A stretch of DNA of 64,000 nt from Spirosoma radiotolerans (GCF_000974425.1 NZ_CP010429.1:5131501-5195500), one strand, 5' to 3'; numbered from the stretch's first letter, positions 51,811 to 61,972 are shown. Notes: generated by a model from the letters alone, not told the origin. Numbers and translations: made by a program.

Positions 51811-53343
51811 TTAGTATCCATCATTTTGCGCCCAAGTCGGATTTCTGGCCATTTCGTTCACAGGGATAGGCGCTAAATATTTCTGGGCAAAATTTGTGTT
51901 CGCTGGAATTGGATTTTCAGCTGAACTTCTGGCGGCTACAATCTGAGGCAATAGCTGTAATCGAACAATATCAAACCATCGTACACCAAACTCGCCCGCA
52001 AATTCATACGCCCGTTCATATACGACCGCATCCCGAAAAGCAGTTGCCGAAAGGCCAGGCGTCAGATCAGGCAAGCCCGCCCGTTTTCGCACCTGATTTA
52101 TGGCACTATAGCTTGCCGCTGTCGGACCACCAGCAGCCATCGCTGACGCTTCGGCATAGATCAACAGAACCTGCGGATAGCGGATGATATCGTACACTTT
52201 GTTGGTACTGGGGTTGATGGACTCGATGGTCGTCTCCGTTTCTGAAACCCCATCCCCATTTAAGCCAGCCCGGAACTTCTTGTAATAGGGATGGCCAGCA
52301 TGCGTTTCGGGCGAATCCCAGGGAACCAGCTTAAACGTCTTCCCATCCGGTTGACGTAGCTTGATCGTTGTGTAAAACGTAGCATCCGTCCGGGGGCATT
52401 TGGGAGCATTTTTGTAGAAGTTGATTTCCGGATAATAATCGTCCCAGCCACTCGAACCGTTCGTAGCGACTTCGTCGAGGGGCACCGACGATGAACCTGA
52501 ACTACGCAGGGGAAGCCCACCGCTCACATTATACTGTAAACCAAAAATAGATTCGGTGGTATTGTTGGTGGTGAAAACACTGGCGTAAGGCGTATTGAGG
52601 TTGTAGACGGCCGCTTGAATAACTGAGTTAGCTTCGTCAGCAGCCAGTTTGTAATTGCTCTCCTGCTTAAGTGGCCAGCCCGTCATGGTCAGATATACAT
52701 CGGCCAGAAGCGAGCGAGCGGCCATTTGGTTTGCTCTGCCCGGTTGATTTGGGAAGGAAATGGGCAGCAATTCCTTCGCTTTCTGTAAATCGCTGATTAT
52801 AGCCGCGTAGACCTTATCAACCGGATCCCGCGGGGGCCTGTCGTTTACATCGATCTGGGTCAGAATAATGGGGACAGGGCCGAACGTGCGTACCAGGTAA
52901 TAATACCCCAGGGCCCGCAGGAAATAAGCCTGACCAGCGGCCTGGTTTTTCTGAACATCGGTAGAATTTACCTTTGTGTAATTGGCAATTACGTTGTTGG
53001 CCTGATAAATCCCCTGCCAGGGACCTTGCCATTGGGCAACCAGACTCAGGTTACCACTGCCACCACTCAGGCGGTCAAACAGGCGAAAATCTTCTTTATT
53101 CAGGCCAGGATCGGTTGTAAAATCATCTGAACCAAAATATGACGTGCTTCGGTTGGTAAAACCCCAGGCGCCATCCCGCGCAAACTGGATGTAAATAGCC
53201 GATACGGATGCATCCAGATCCGACTGCGTTTTGAAATAGGTTCCGGGTGTCAAACTGCCTTTGGGGTCTTCCACCAGACTCTGACAGCCGCTAACCAAAA
53301 TCAAGGCAAGAAAGACAAGGTATAAAGAATAGTTGGTGTTCAT
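51811..53343 (-). CDS. SusD/RagB-family glycan-binding lipoprotein
   Basis: A 510-residue outer-membrane lipoprotein: the signal ends in a lipobox (FLALILVSGCQS, Cys near 20). The SusD TPR-helical pattern is present (SLVAQWQGPWQGIYQANN, GQAYFLRALGYYYLVRTFGP, SLLADVYLTMTG) and so is the family end WAQNDGY. It captures a glycan or peptide at the cell surface and hands it to SusC. ATG 53343 was preferred to one 14 codons earlier because it gives a standard lipoprotein signal. It lies 42 bp downstream of SusC. Confidence 0.9.
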   Translation of the reverse strand: MNTNYSLYLVFLALILVSGCQSLVEDPKGSLTPGTYFKTQSDLDASVSAIYIQFARDGAWGFTNRSTSYFGSDDFTTDPGLNKEDFRLFDRLSGGSGNLSLVAQWQGPWQGIYQANNVIANYTKVNSTDVQKNQAAGQAYFLRALGYYYLVRTFGPVPIILTQIDVNDRPPRDPVDKVYAAIISDLQKAKELLPISFPNQPGRANQMAARSLLADVYLTMTGWPLKQESNYKLAADEANSVIQAAVYNLNTPYASVFTTNNTTESIFGLQYNVSGGLPLRSSGSSSVPLDEVATNGSSGWDDYYPEINFYKNAPKCPRTDATFYTTIKLRQPDGKTFKLVPWDSPETHAGHPYYKKFRAGLNGDGVSETETTIESINPSTNKVYDIIRYPQVLLIYAEASAMAAGGPTAASYSAINQVRKRAGLPDLTPGLSATAFRDAVVYERAYEFAGEFGVRWFDIVRLQLLPQIVAARSSAENPIPANTNFAQKYLAPIPVNEMARNPTWAQNDGY

Positions 53344-53385
53344 GATTTTGTCTTCTGATTGAAATTTTAATCGTACATACAGCAC

Positions 53386-56300
53386 TTACAAGCCAAGGCG
53401 GAACCCAATTGTATAGGTTTTGGGATTGGGAATGACGCCCATTTCCAGCCCTTGGGTAATGGCGTTTGTTCCGTTTGAAACTTCTGGATCATAGCCCGGA
53501 TATTTCGTGATCATAAATAGGTTCTGACCACTCACGTACACCTCAAGGTTGCGTACTTTTGCCTTTTTCAGCAGATTATCGGGTATCCGATAGGTAAGCG
53601 AGAGGTTTTTCAGCTTCGTATAGCTGCCGTCGTACACATAGCGGCTGCTGTTGTTGAAGTTCTTGCTGGTACTGCTGAAAGCCGGGTTATCCGTTTGGTT
53701 TTGGGCCGTCCAGATGTTCAGCGCTTCTGTGGTTGTCGCGTTTCGCTGATCACCTAAGCCCCCCCACAAATACGCCAGTGTCTGTGAGTAAATCTGATTG
53801 CCGTGCGTTCCCTGAAACATAAAGCTGAGGGTAAAATTGCCGTAACTGACGTCATTGATAAAACCGAATGAGTAAGCAGGCGTCCCATTTCCGATCGCGA
53901 CTCTGTCGGCTGCTGTGTAAGCATGATCGCCATCGACATCCACGTATTTAGCGTCACCTGGTTTCATTCCGAATTGGGATGCCTGATCGGCTTCGCTTGT
54001 TTTCCAGGTTCCCAGGAACTGATAGCCGTAAAACTCGCCTAATGGTCGACCTACCCGCAGAATAGATGCACTGTTCAGCGCTGACCCAACGCCGTTTACA
54101 ATTACGTTGTCAAGGCCCCCCAAACTCGTCACCTTATTGCGGTTGAAAGAGATGTTAAAATTACTGGTCCAGCGTAGTTTCCCGGTGGCAACTGGTGTGC
54201 CGCTCAGCGAAAACTCAAGGCCTTTGTTTTCGACACTGCCAATGTTGCGGAGGTAATCGCCACCACCTAAATAGAAAGGTGCCTGATAACTGTAGAGGAG
54301 ATTGCTGATATTTTTCAAGTAGGCATCGGCGGTAAACCGTAAGCGTCCGTTCAGAAACGACGCGTCGATACCTGCATCATACTGCGTTGTGGTTTCCCAT
54401 TTGAGGCTATTGGATACCGGTGCACCAAGTGGGGTCGCCACGCTGGGGGTAGAGCCATCGAAGTAGTAAGCTGGCTGGCCTCCACCCGTGGTGATCTGGG
54501 CAATGGTAGCATACGCCCCTACAGCCTGATTTCCTGTTTGCCCGTAACTGGTTCTGATTTTCAGGTCCGAAAATAATTTTGAGTTTTGCAGGAAGCTCTC
54601 TTTCGACAGGTTCCAGGCTAGAGCCAGAGACGGGAAGGTACTGTACTTCTCGGTCAAGTGCGACGAGCCATCGACACGAACGCTGGCGGTGAGCAAATAC
54701 TTTTCTTTATAAGCATAGTTGACCCGGCCCATATAGGATTGCAGGGCGTCGGCGGAGTAACCGGATGACGTAAACTGCGTTCCGCCCAGGCTTAGGTTGT
54801 AGTAGCCCAGCGAATACGTAGATAGGTTGTTCGCCCGAGCGTTTGCCGACATACCCTGTCCCTGCTGCTGTTCATACAGTGCCGTTACGGTAACGGCATG
54901 GTCGCCAAAATCACCTCTGTACGTCAGGAAGTTACTGTTCTGAAAATTCCAGTTTCTTGACGAATTGACCTGCGCATACAACACCCCATTGCCCGTACCC
55001 GGCCCAAAAAGCGTCTGGTTAAACGGCGACGAGATTTGATAGGTCGTATTCGTTGTGAAGGTAAGCCCTTTCAAAATCTGGTACGTCAGAATACCTGTTC
55101 CCGCAATGTTTGTATTCCGACCTTCGTCGAACTGGCCGAGTGCGCGAGCTACAGGGCTATACTGAATCGACGCATAAGGCGCTGTGTATACGAGTGCACC
55201 CGTTGCGGGATCCCGTACGGGTGAGGTCGGGTCCCATTCGGTTGCCTGCGTGAACGGATCGGTCAGGTCGCCTGAATAGTTTGTATTACGATTCTGTGGC
55301 ACCACAGCCGCTACGTTAAATTTCAGGTTGATCTTTTCATTAACCTTGGCGTCGATGTTTGCCCGAAAGGTTGCCCGTTTGTAATACTGATTGAGGATTA
55401 AACCGGGCTGGTCAAGGTAATTGGCGGAGATCAGATACCGAACCGCCGACGACCCTCCAGATAAATCAATCTGGTAGTTCTGAACAAGCGGCTCCTGATG
55501 CAGTTCACGCTGCCAGTCGGTACCGCCATTGGCTTTCAGTTGCTGTAGCCGATCGTCCGAAAAAGCGGGCGGGTTGCCCGTCGAGGCAAACTGCGTATTG
55601 ACCGTACGCGCAAAATCATAGGCGTTCATCAACGAGAGTTCCCGAGGCATCATCGCTTTGCTGACCCACGTGCTGACGTTAATTCTGGCTTTGCCTTCCT
55701 GACCCGATTTTGTTGTGATGAGCACGACGCCATTTGACCCCCTGGATCCGTAAATGGCCGTTGCCGAAGCGTCCTTCAGAATTTCCAACGATTCGATATC
55801 ATTTGGGTTGAGCGACTCAATATTGCCACCGATAAACCCATCGATAACATACAAAGGATCATTTGAACCCGTTATGGAATTTGCGCCCCGAATACGTACA
55901 CTTAATCCACGGCCTGGTTGTCCACTGCTGCTGGCAACAACAACCCCGGATGTGGTACCTTGTAAGGCCTGTTCGACCCGTACCAGGGGTCGCTTGGCAA
56001 TTTCTTTCGCCGATACGGTACTGGTAGCGCCCGTCACATCGCTTTTGCGTTGTTCTCCGTAACCAACTACCACAATCTCCTGTAAACCACGCTCACTGAC
56101 CTTTAGCGTTACCGTTAACGTTGCCTGATCGCCCGGTTTAACTTCCTGCGTTTCATACCCGACAAAGCTGAAAACCAATGTAGTCGATTTATCGGGGACC
56201 TCAAGCTGGAATTGCCCGTTTGGATCGGTTGTGGTTCCACGCTGGGTGCCCTTTACCACGATACTCACACCGGGTAACGCTTCGCCTTTTTCGTCTGTGA

Positions 56301-56883
56301 CTTTACCAGTTATCGGAATGAACACGTGCCTGATAGACTGCACGCGGTCAACCAGTTGGGTGAGTGTCTTCCGCTCAAATTCAGCACTGGCCTCCAGGTT
56401 TAGCCCGCCTTTAGTATCGGGAAAGAGCGAATGCAGCTCACCAACGGGTTTATGGCTGGTGGCATCTTCCTTCTTTTTGATAACAATGGTTTTGCTGACA
56501 ATGGAATAGCTTAGTGGCTGGTTTTTAAACACTTCGTCTAATACTGTCTCTAACGGCGTGTTTTTCAGGCGAATCGTAACCCGTCTGCTACTGGCCAGCA
56601 AATTCGTTTGCAGGAAGAAGGAATAGCCACTTTGCTTTTCCAGTTTATCCAGTACCTTTTCAAGCGGTGCATTCCGTTCATTAATTGAAATCAACTGGCT
56701 ATAACCGGCTGCGTACATGTGCAGACAGGCGACCAATATGAATATGCTGATAAAATTGAGCCGCATAATCCATTTCCGTTTCGTATCCCGACTCATAGGA
56801 ATTAGTCGGGAAGTCATTCGCTGCCTAAGCTGTGCCCATGGTTCATATTGCCACAGCCGTAGGTAAAAAGTAGAATAATTCAT
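53386..56883 (-). CDS. SusC/RagA-family TonB-dependent transporter with STN domain
   Basis: A 1165-residue outer-membrane transporter. After a long N-terminus with a signal region (to about 64) comes an STN domain (about 65-130: NERNAPLEKVLDKLEKQSGY). Next are a carboxypeptidase-like beta domain (VTDEKGEALPGVSIVVKGT, near 195-280), the plug (VVVGYGEQRKSDVTGATSTV, near 280-300) and a barrel ending YTIGFRLGL. The STN domain means it probably signals to the FecR/ECF pair upstream. It takes up a large glycan or similar ligand with SusD. The true start could be an ATG about 39 codons in. Confidence 0.92.
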   Translation of the reverse strand: MNYSTFYLRLWQYEPWAQLRQRMTSRLIPMSRDTKRKWIMRLNFISIFILVACLHMYAAGYSQLISINERNAPLEKVLDKLEKQSGYSFFLQTNLLASSRRVTIRLKNTPLETVLDEVFKNQPLSYSIVSKTIVIKKKEDATSHKPVGELHSLFPDTKGGLNLEASAEFERKTLTQLVDRVQSIRHVFIPITGKVTDEKGEALPGVSIVVKGTQRGTTTDPNGQFQLEVPDKSTTLVFSFVGYETQEVKPGDQATLTVTLKVSERGLQEIVVVGYGEQRKSDVTGATSTVSAKEIAKRPLVRVEQALQGTTSGVVVASSSGQPGRGLSVRIRGANSITGSNDPLYVIDGFIGGNIESLNPNDIESLEILKDASATAIYGSRGSNGVVLITTKSGQEGKARINVSTWVSKAMMPRELSLMNAYDFARTVNTQFASTGNPPAFSDDRLQQLKANGGTDWQRELHQEPLVQNYQIDLSGGSSAVRYLISANYLDQPGLILNQYYKRATFRANIDAKVNEKINLKFNVAAVVPQNRNTNYSGDLTDPFTQATEWDPTSPVRDPATGALVYTAPYASIQYSPVARALGQFDEGRNTNIAGTGILTYQILKGLTFTTNTTYQISSPFNQTLFGPGTGNGVLYAQVNSSRNWNFQNSNFLTYRGDFGDHAVTVTALYEQQQGQGMSANARANNLSTYSLGYYNLSLGGTQFTSSGYSADALQSYMGRVNYAYKEKYLLTASVRVDGSSHLTEKYSTFPSLALAWNLSKESFLQNSKLFSDLKIRTSYGQTGNQAVGAYATIAQITTGGGQPAYYFDGSTPSVATPLGAPVSNSLKWETTTQYDAGIDASFLNGRLRFTADAYLKNISNLLYSYQAPFYLGGGDYLRNIGSVENKGLEFSLSGTPVATGKLRWTSNFNISFNRNKVTSLGGLDNVIVNGVGSALNSASILRVGRPLGEFYGYQFLGTWKTSEADQASQFGMKPGDAKYVDVDGDHAYTAADRVAIGNGTPAYSFGFINDVSYGNFTLSFMFQGTHGNQIYSQTLAYLWGGLGDQRNATTTEALNIWTAQNQTDNPAFSSTSKNFNNSSRYVYDGSYTKLKNLSLTYRIPDNLLKKAKVRNLEVYVSGQNLFMITKYPGYDPEVSNGTNAITQGLEMGVIPNPKTYTIGFRLGL

Positions 56884-56969
56884 ACTTTTATACTGGTTTT
56901 GGGATTAGTAAAAACTTGTACGTCAACAGGTTTGCTTTTCTGTTTCTTGACAGAGAAATCCCACCTTTG

Positions 56970-57003
56970 GCCGGAAGTGCTCGCAACACGTTCCGGCTTT
57001 TTT
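56970..57003 (+). terminator. Hairpin between FecR and SusC genes
   Basis: GCCGGAA (56970-56976) and TTCCGGC (56991-56997) plus inner GTG/CAC pairs form a stem with one bulge, followed by a run of T on the plus strand. In the 171-bp gap it may separate transcription of the sigma/FecR pair from SusCD. Confidence 0.4.
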
Positions 57004-57054
57004 ATGAGATACCCTGTGGCTATTCCGAGCCTTGCCCGGTTTAGCGGTTGTCGA

Positions 57055-58296
57055 TCAGGATTTAACGGTTATTTTTTTTCCTTCTATTATAAAGTTGATA
57101 CCACTTAACTGGAGAATTTGAAAAATCTGGGAGAGCGGCACATCCCTCGAAATCTTACCTCTGAATTTTGTGTCTGGCAGCTTACCCTGGAAATCAACCT
57201 TAACATCGTACCAGCGGGAAATCTGCCGCATGATTGTAGGCAGGTCAGTATCTTTAAACTGGAACTGTCCATTCTTCCAGGCTATCGTTTCTTCCAGATC
57301 TACTTTTCTGATCAGATTAAGCCTGCGCTTTGCATCGGCGGTTAGCTGGGCCTGTTCGCCAGGATTAAGAATAACTTCAGTTGAGTTTTCTGCCTGATGC
57401 GGGCTCGTTTTTATAACCCTTACTTTGCCTTCCAGCAGGGTTGTTTTTATACTGCTTTCGTCAGCGTAGCTATTGATGTTGAAATGTGTACCCAACACTT
57501 CCACAACCTGGCTAGCTGAACGTACCCGGAAAGGCAAAGCCTGCTTATGCGCGTTTTTCTGCGGTATTATTTCAAAATAAGCTTCGCCCGTGAGCGTCAC
57601 CACTCGCTCATTACCCATGAACTTTGTTGGATATTTCAGTGATGAAGCCGCATTGAGCCAGACTCTGCTTCCATCAGGCAGGACAATCCGGAACTTGCCA
57701 CCCCGAGGAGTCGTGATGGTGTTATAGCTGGGTTGTGTGTTGGATAATTTGGCCGAAGCCGTTGCTGAGCTTTCTCCGTACAATAATTGCCCATCAGCCG
57801 TTTTCGTAATGATAACGTCAGCTTGTCTGGCAATCTGGCCATCTGCCACATCATCCAGTATTATTTTTGACGCATCTGCCAACGTCAGAACGGCCTTATT
57901 GCTACCGGGAGCAAAATCGATGGGTTGTTGAGCAACCGGATTAGTGGGCTGCGATTGGCGGTTAAATGGGTAGCGTAACACCCCAACGATAAGTAATACG
58001 ACAGCTGCTGCTACGTAAGGCACTAAACGTATACCTATATACGATTGGCGATTGGTCGCGTTGTATTCTGTTTCGGCTATTATTCTCTGCCAGGCCTCTG
58101 CTTTGTCAGACGAGCCGAATTTTTCCAGTTCACCAGCAACAGCCGATTTCTGAGTCAGTCGGGCGAACAAAGCCTGATTATGATCGCTTTGGGCGATCCA
58201 GGCGTCAAGTTCTTCTCGTTCCTGATCACTGAGTTCGCCTTTGAGGTATTTAGCAATCAGATCGCCCTGTTTAAAATAACGACTATAATTTTCCAT
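57055..58296 (-). CDS. FecR-family anti-sigma regulator
   Basis: A 413-residue inner-membrane protein. The cytoplasmic N-terminus (1-88, GDLIAKYLKGELSDQEREEL) would bind the ECF sigma factor. One membrane helix (about 90-106, YVAAAVVLLIVGVL) follows, and the periplasmic FecR domain has TPRGGKFRIVLPDGSRVWLN (about 195-214), TLTGEAYFEI and a C-terminal STN-like part (DLPTIMRQISRWYDVKVDF). It passes the signal from the STN domain of SusC to sigma. Its gene lies between the sigma and SusC genes, the standard order. Confidence 0.92.
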   Translation of the reverse strand: MENYSRYFKQGDLIAKYLKGELSDQEREELDAWIAQSDHNQALFARLTQKSAVAGELEKFGSSDKAEAWQRIIAETEYNATNRQSYIGIRLVPYVAAAVVLLIVGVLRYPFNRQSQPTNPVAQQPIDFAPGSNKAVLTLADASKIILDDVADGQIARQADVIITKTADGQLLYGESSATASAKLSNTQPSYNTITTPRGGKFRIVLPDGSRVWLNAASSLKYPTKFMGNERVVTLTGEAYFEIIPQKNAHKQALPFRVRSASQVVEVLGTHFNINSYADESSIKTTLLEGKVRVIKTSPHQAENSTEVILNPGEQAQLTADAKRRLNLIRKVDLEETIAWKNGQFQFKDTDLPTIMRQISRWYDVKVDFQGKLPDTKFRGKISRDVPLSQIFQILQLSGINFIIEGKKITVKS

Positions 58297-58424
58297 GGCA
58301 TTGCTTTACTCCATAGAGACACGCAAGCCAGAGAATAGGATAAAGTGAATATAAAATTTAATCTATTTTTTATGTCAGAACAAGGGCAGCAAAGTTGCCG
58401 CCTACTGAATCGCTTTTCAGCGAA

Positions 58425-59015
58425 CTATACCAACTGAGCAGCCCCAAGGGTGAGTAGAACAGCGAATAATTCTGGCGAAAGGCGCAACCTTAACAACTCG
58501 AGCGCTCGCTGCTTTTGCTTTTTGACCGTATTGATCGACATGTTCAGTTCATCGGCAATCTCCTGGTTCTTTTTCCCCTCCAGATAACTCATCTCAGAGA
58601 TGGTGCGGTAATTGGCGGGCAGTGCTTCAATAGCCGAATGAAGTTCAGCCATTACTTCAGAAGAAATAATGGCATCCATAATGGTCAATTCTTCCGCTTC
58701 CAAGAATCCATGCTGCTCCTGATAGTCATCAACTACTTTATTATGCCTGATTACGTTCAGGCTGGCATTCCGTACAGTACTATAGAGGTAATTCTTGATA
58801 GCCACTTTATTAGGGAATATAGCTTCTCGCTCCTGCCAATATTTTATAAAGGCATCCTGTGTAATGTCCTGCGCCTGCACCTGATCCCGTATTATCTGTA
58901 CAGAAAAGTACACAAGTCGATCATAGAATTCTTTAAAAAGAGGTTCTAACTCCAGTGACTCGGAAGCCGCCACTGGATTTTTTTTCGTTGAGGTCAGTTG
59001 CTTTAGTACACCCAT
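58425..59015 (-). CDS. ECF-type RNA polymerase sigma factor
   Basis: A 196-residue sigma-70 family protein. Region 2 is at about 25-95 (FKEFYDRLVYFSVQIIRDQ, then AQDITQDAFIKYWQ) and region 4 at about 125-180 (IEALPANYRTISEMSYLEGK and QEIADELNMSINTVKKQ). A hydrophobic C-terminal end (LFAVLLTLGAAQLV) is common in the Bacteroidota group linked to FecR. It should direct transcription of SusC and SusD when FecR releases it. Confidence 0.93.
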   Translation of the reverse strand: MGVLKQLTSTKKNPVAASESLELEPLFKEFYDRLVYFSVQIIRDQVQAQDITQDAFIKYWQEREAIFPNKVAIKNYLYSTVRNASLNVIRHNKVVDDYQEQHGFLEAEELTIMDAIISSEVMAELHSAIEALPANYRTISEMSYLEGKKNQEIADELNMSINTVKKQKQRALELLRLRLSPELFAVLLTLGAAQLV

Positions 59016-59236
59016 AGCACGGTGAATTTTACGTATAAAAAAGCAGAATCGCCGGTTTAATACTTGCTGCTACGCGCTAAAAAATTCTGATTTAAATCAG
59101 TCTCCGTGCGGCAAAAGCAGTTCGTAGCCATTTTATTCGCTGGGATGAGATCAATGGCTATTCACCAGTTCTTCATTGTTAATTTAAAAAATCCATTATT
59201 TTTCTGGATTAATCCGGCACTAAATACGGCTGATTA

Positions 59237-59299
59237 CCTTAATAAACTCTTAATAAAACCTTAATTATGAAAATTGACTCGTTAAAGTGTCTTAATAGT
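59237..59299 (-). promoter_or_regulatory. Three CTTAATAAA repeats at 11-bp spacing
   Basis: CTTAATAAA occurs at 59238-59246 and 59249-59257, with CTTAATTAT at 59260-59268: start-to-start distances of 11 and 11 bp. A fourth CTTAATAG lies at 59291. Eleven-bp direct repeats are the arrangement bound by SARP/OmpR-type winged-helix proteins, and such a protein is encoded next door. The repeats lie 220-255 bp upstream of the sigma gene and right after the end of the regulator gene. Binding is inference. The rest of 59016-59347 holds no gene. Confidence 0.45.
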
Positions 59300-59347
59300 A
59301 TGCAGAATAGTATACCGAATGGCGTATGACTGACACGCTTCTGTGAG

Positions 59348-61972
59348 TTAGTCGATGATGGCCGAAAACGTCTGTTCGTATTCTTCACCGTAGATGGCTT
59401 TATAATCCCGGATAAACCGTTCGAATGTATTCTTTGCCAGGGTGTGTTTCCCCATCAACGACAGCGCTTTGCATTTAAGAATGATAGCGTCTTCGTTGAC
59501 CGGATCATAATCGAAAATGAAATTTGTGATCTGGATTAAATGCTCCGGATTTTCGCTGATCAGGAGTGTATTGGCATACTTTAGAAACGTATTGATAATC
59601 TTATTGGAAATATCGGCTCTGAAATCGTCCAACCAGTGATACTCCGTATTTTGCAGAAAAGGACCTCGTTTTGTAATCTCGCCTAACTCACTGATAGTCT
59701 GTTTCGTTAGAACAGTCTCGTCATTAATAATGGTCATATACTGCTCATAATCAACGTATAACTGCTGGCTAAAATCGAAGTCTATTTTCCAGTAGCCTGA
59801 TTCCTTGGAAAGCGAACAAAACGCTACCTTTTCCAACAGATTTCGCAGTTTCGTAATGTTGACAGAACGATTATTACTGGCTTCCCGACCCGACTTATCA
59901 GGCCAGAGGATTTCATTTAATTTTTCGGAGGCTACTCCCTGTTGCTTACCAATGCTGTTGAGCGATAAGAGTAAAAATAGCTCTTTCAGCAAGGGAGTGA
60001 AGGACTTTGTTATGTCTATACCCGAGTGATCCAGCACCTGAAAATTGCCAAAAAAGAAAATACTTGATATCAACACGGGTTCGTTTACCAGGCCAAAACG
60101 AGTTGGTGTGGTTTCCGGCGTTATCAATGAAGTTGGTGGTGACTGCTCATCCGTTACTAGAGCCTGTTGTGGATCAGGAACTGACGCCGACCTTTGCGGC
60201 TTGCGTATCAATTGGCGCCGTTGGCGAATATACAGGACAACAGCTCCTCCCACTACGAGGGCAACGGAAGCAAACCACCAATACGAAATCGTTTCTTGCC
60301 CTTCCTTATTTACCGAAACGGTTAGGGCATTGGGAGGGAATGAAATCGAATACAACTTTACGTCAGTTGTGCCTGTAGCCTCGTTCTGATATAAAGTAAC
60401 GGCTGTTAGTTTTTGGCTAATTGGGCAGTAGTAAAGGTCAGCGTATGAGTGTATGTCATGAAACGAGTAAGGTATAGGATTGCCCAGCACTTCATACGAT
60501 GGCTTGGCCAACGATCCACGAATCAATTGCAGCTCCGCCTTAAACTGCTGATTGGGAAAGATAAGCCCGTAATACTGGTTTGATTTTACATCAATCATCA
60601 GCGAATTTGCAAAGGCAAAATCTACTTTCGGGACGTTTAGCGCATAGATCTTTCGAAACGTATTTTCCCTGACCAGATATTCCAGTAAATCATACGAGTT
60701 TTTAGGATTGAGCATCTGCTCTCCCGTCAGACTCCCGTAGCCCCCTATCATATAAGCTGTATCGCTCGAAGAAGTTGTGCCTAAGGCAGCTAGATAGCGT
60801 GGTGTATAGGCAGCACCGTTTCCATCGAGTGTATCCCAGGTTCTGGTGGCAAAATGGTAGCGCAGAATACTGTTTTTGTAGGTTAACTGGCCATAGCCGC
60901 CTAAAATGTACAATGATGAATCGGCTCGGGAAATGAATTTATTGGCGTGCCAGTATTCGGTTACCTCAACTGCGTTTGGCGTAACAGACTCTGCCATCCA
61001 GTCGCTACTGGACGGGTTACAACTATATACGGACTTTTGGTCAACGAAAAAGCAATAGAGTCTGCCCGTAAACGGATTATAAATAGTCTGACTACCCTGA
61101 AACAGATTATGTGGAGGGTTTTTATGTTGCTTTATAGTGGCCTGCTGTGTCCGGACGGCGTACTGATATAACTTATCGGCAGCAATCACATAAACGGTTT
61201 CGGTAATGGGATCAAAAGCAACATTCGCATAGCCTTTTAGGGTGAACTGGTCCGTCTTTTTCCACTCAGTATACAACGATTTAATCCACACTGGATTTTT
61301 AAGAGTAGCTAGTTGGCCATCAACTTCATCTCTGGTGGTTATGCCGTTCACTTCCCGTAATGGCCAGAAATGTTCTCGCTGGCCATTCTCTTTCAGTTCA
61401 ATGTCTTTAATGCTCATGGGGGGCAGGTCCTTCGATTTGAATTGCCCAAACTCATTACTGCCAAAAAACAGCTTAAAACAGCCTGTCTCTTGAAAAGCGA
61501 TAGTATCTCGGATAACCAGCCTGTTATTGACAAAGACATGGAGCGAGCGCTGGCTTAGATTCCATTTGATGGTAAAGTGATTCCAATGACTAAACAATTG
61601 GGCCGAATCAATGCGGATAAACGATTGGGCCAGACGATCACCAATAATCATTTTGAAACTCCTGGACTTCTGATCGTACAAGAGGTCGAGGTTCCGCTTG
61701 TCCTCCTGAATAACTCTGAAAACATAGCCGAAGTATGTCTGGTAATTAGGGACAAGTGTAATGTCAAACGAAAGCTCGACATTACCGGTAAGGCATAACG
61801 GATGATCAGGGGTAAGAGCTAGGGAGGTGCGTTTATCCTGAATTTGCTCATGTCCCACAAACCGTAATCCATACGTTTGCGCATAGAGGGCGGGCGAGGT
61901 TACCAGCCACGCCATTACGCAATAAATGAGTGTGCGTACGAATCGACGGTATATGGATCGATGGATCGACAA
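59348..61972 (-). CDS. Membrane-spanning sensor-regulator: LamG/Kelch-like outside, winged helix and BTAD inside
   Basis: An 874-residue protein in four parts. A signal peptide (1-31) leads to a LamG/concanavalin-like domain (about 35-200: CLTGNVELSFDITLVPNYQT, WNHFTIKWNLSQRSLHVFVN) and a Kelch-type propeller (about 230-540: SLYILGGYGQLTYKNSILRY, AYMIGGYGSL). One membrane helix (about 561-582, YWWFASVALVVGGAVVLYI) then leads to a cytoplasmic end with a winged helix of SARP/OmpR type (about 637-740: FGNFQVLDHSG, LFLLLSLNS, VNITKLRNLL) and a BTAD/TPR-like region (740-874). It would sense a ligand, perhaps a glycan, outside the membrane and bind DNA inside without a phosphorelay. It stands between the ECF/FecR/SusCD genes and GH43. 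Confidence 0.78.
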   Translation of the reverse strand: MSIHRSIYRRFVRTLIYCVMAWLVTSPALYAQTYGLRFVGHEQIQDKRTSLALTPDHPLCLTGNVELSFDITLVPNYQTYFGYVFRVIQEDKRNLDLLYDQKSRSFKMIIGDRLAQSFIRIDSAQLFSHWNHFTIKWNLSQRSLHVFVNNRLVIRDTIAFQETGCFKLFFGSNEFGQFKSKDLPPMSIKDIELKENGQREHFWPLREVNGITTRDEVDGQLATLKNPVWIKSLYTEWKKTDQFTLKGYANVAFDPITETVYVIAADKLYQYAVRTQQATIKQHKNPPHNLFQGSQTIYNPFTGRLYCFFVDQKSVYSCNPSSSDWMAESVTPNAVEVTEYWHANKFISRADSSLYILGGYGQLTYKNSILRYHFATRTWDTLDGNGAAYTPRYLAALGTTSSSDTAYMIGGYGSLTGEQMLNPKNSYDLLEYLVRENTFRKIYALNVPKVDFAFANSLMIDVKSNQYYGLIFPNQQFKAELQLIRGSLAKPSYEVLGNPIPYSFHDIHSYADLYYCPISQKLTAVTLYQNEATGTTDVKLYSISFPPNALTVSVNKEGQETISYWWFASVALVVGGAVVLYIRQRRQLIRKPQRSASVPDPQQALVTDEQSPPTSLITPETTPTRFGLVNEPVLISSIFFFGNFQVLDHSGIDITKSFTPLLKELFLLLSLNSIGKQQGVASEKLNEILWPDKSGREASNNRSVNITKLRNLLEKVAFCSLSKESGYWKIDFDFSQQLYVDYEQYMTIINDETVLTKQTISELGEITKRGPFLQNTEYHWLDDFRADISNKIINTFLKYANTLLISENPEHLIQITNFIFDYDPVNEDAIILKCKALSLMGKHTLAKNTFERFIRDYKAIYGEEYEQTFSAIID

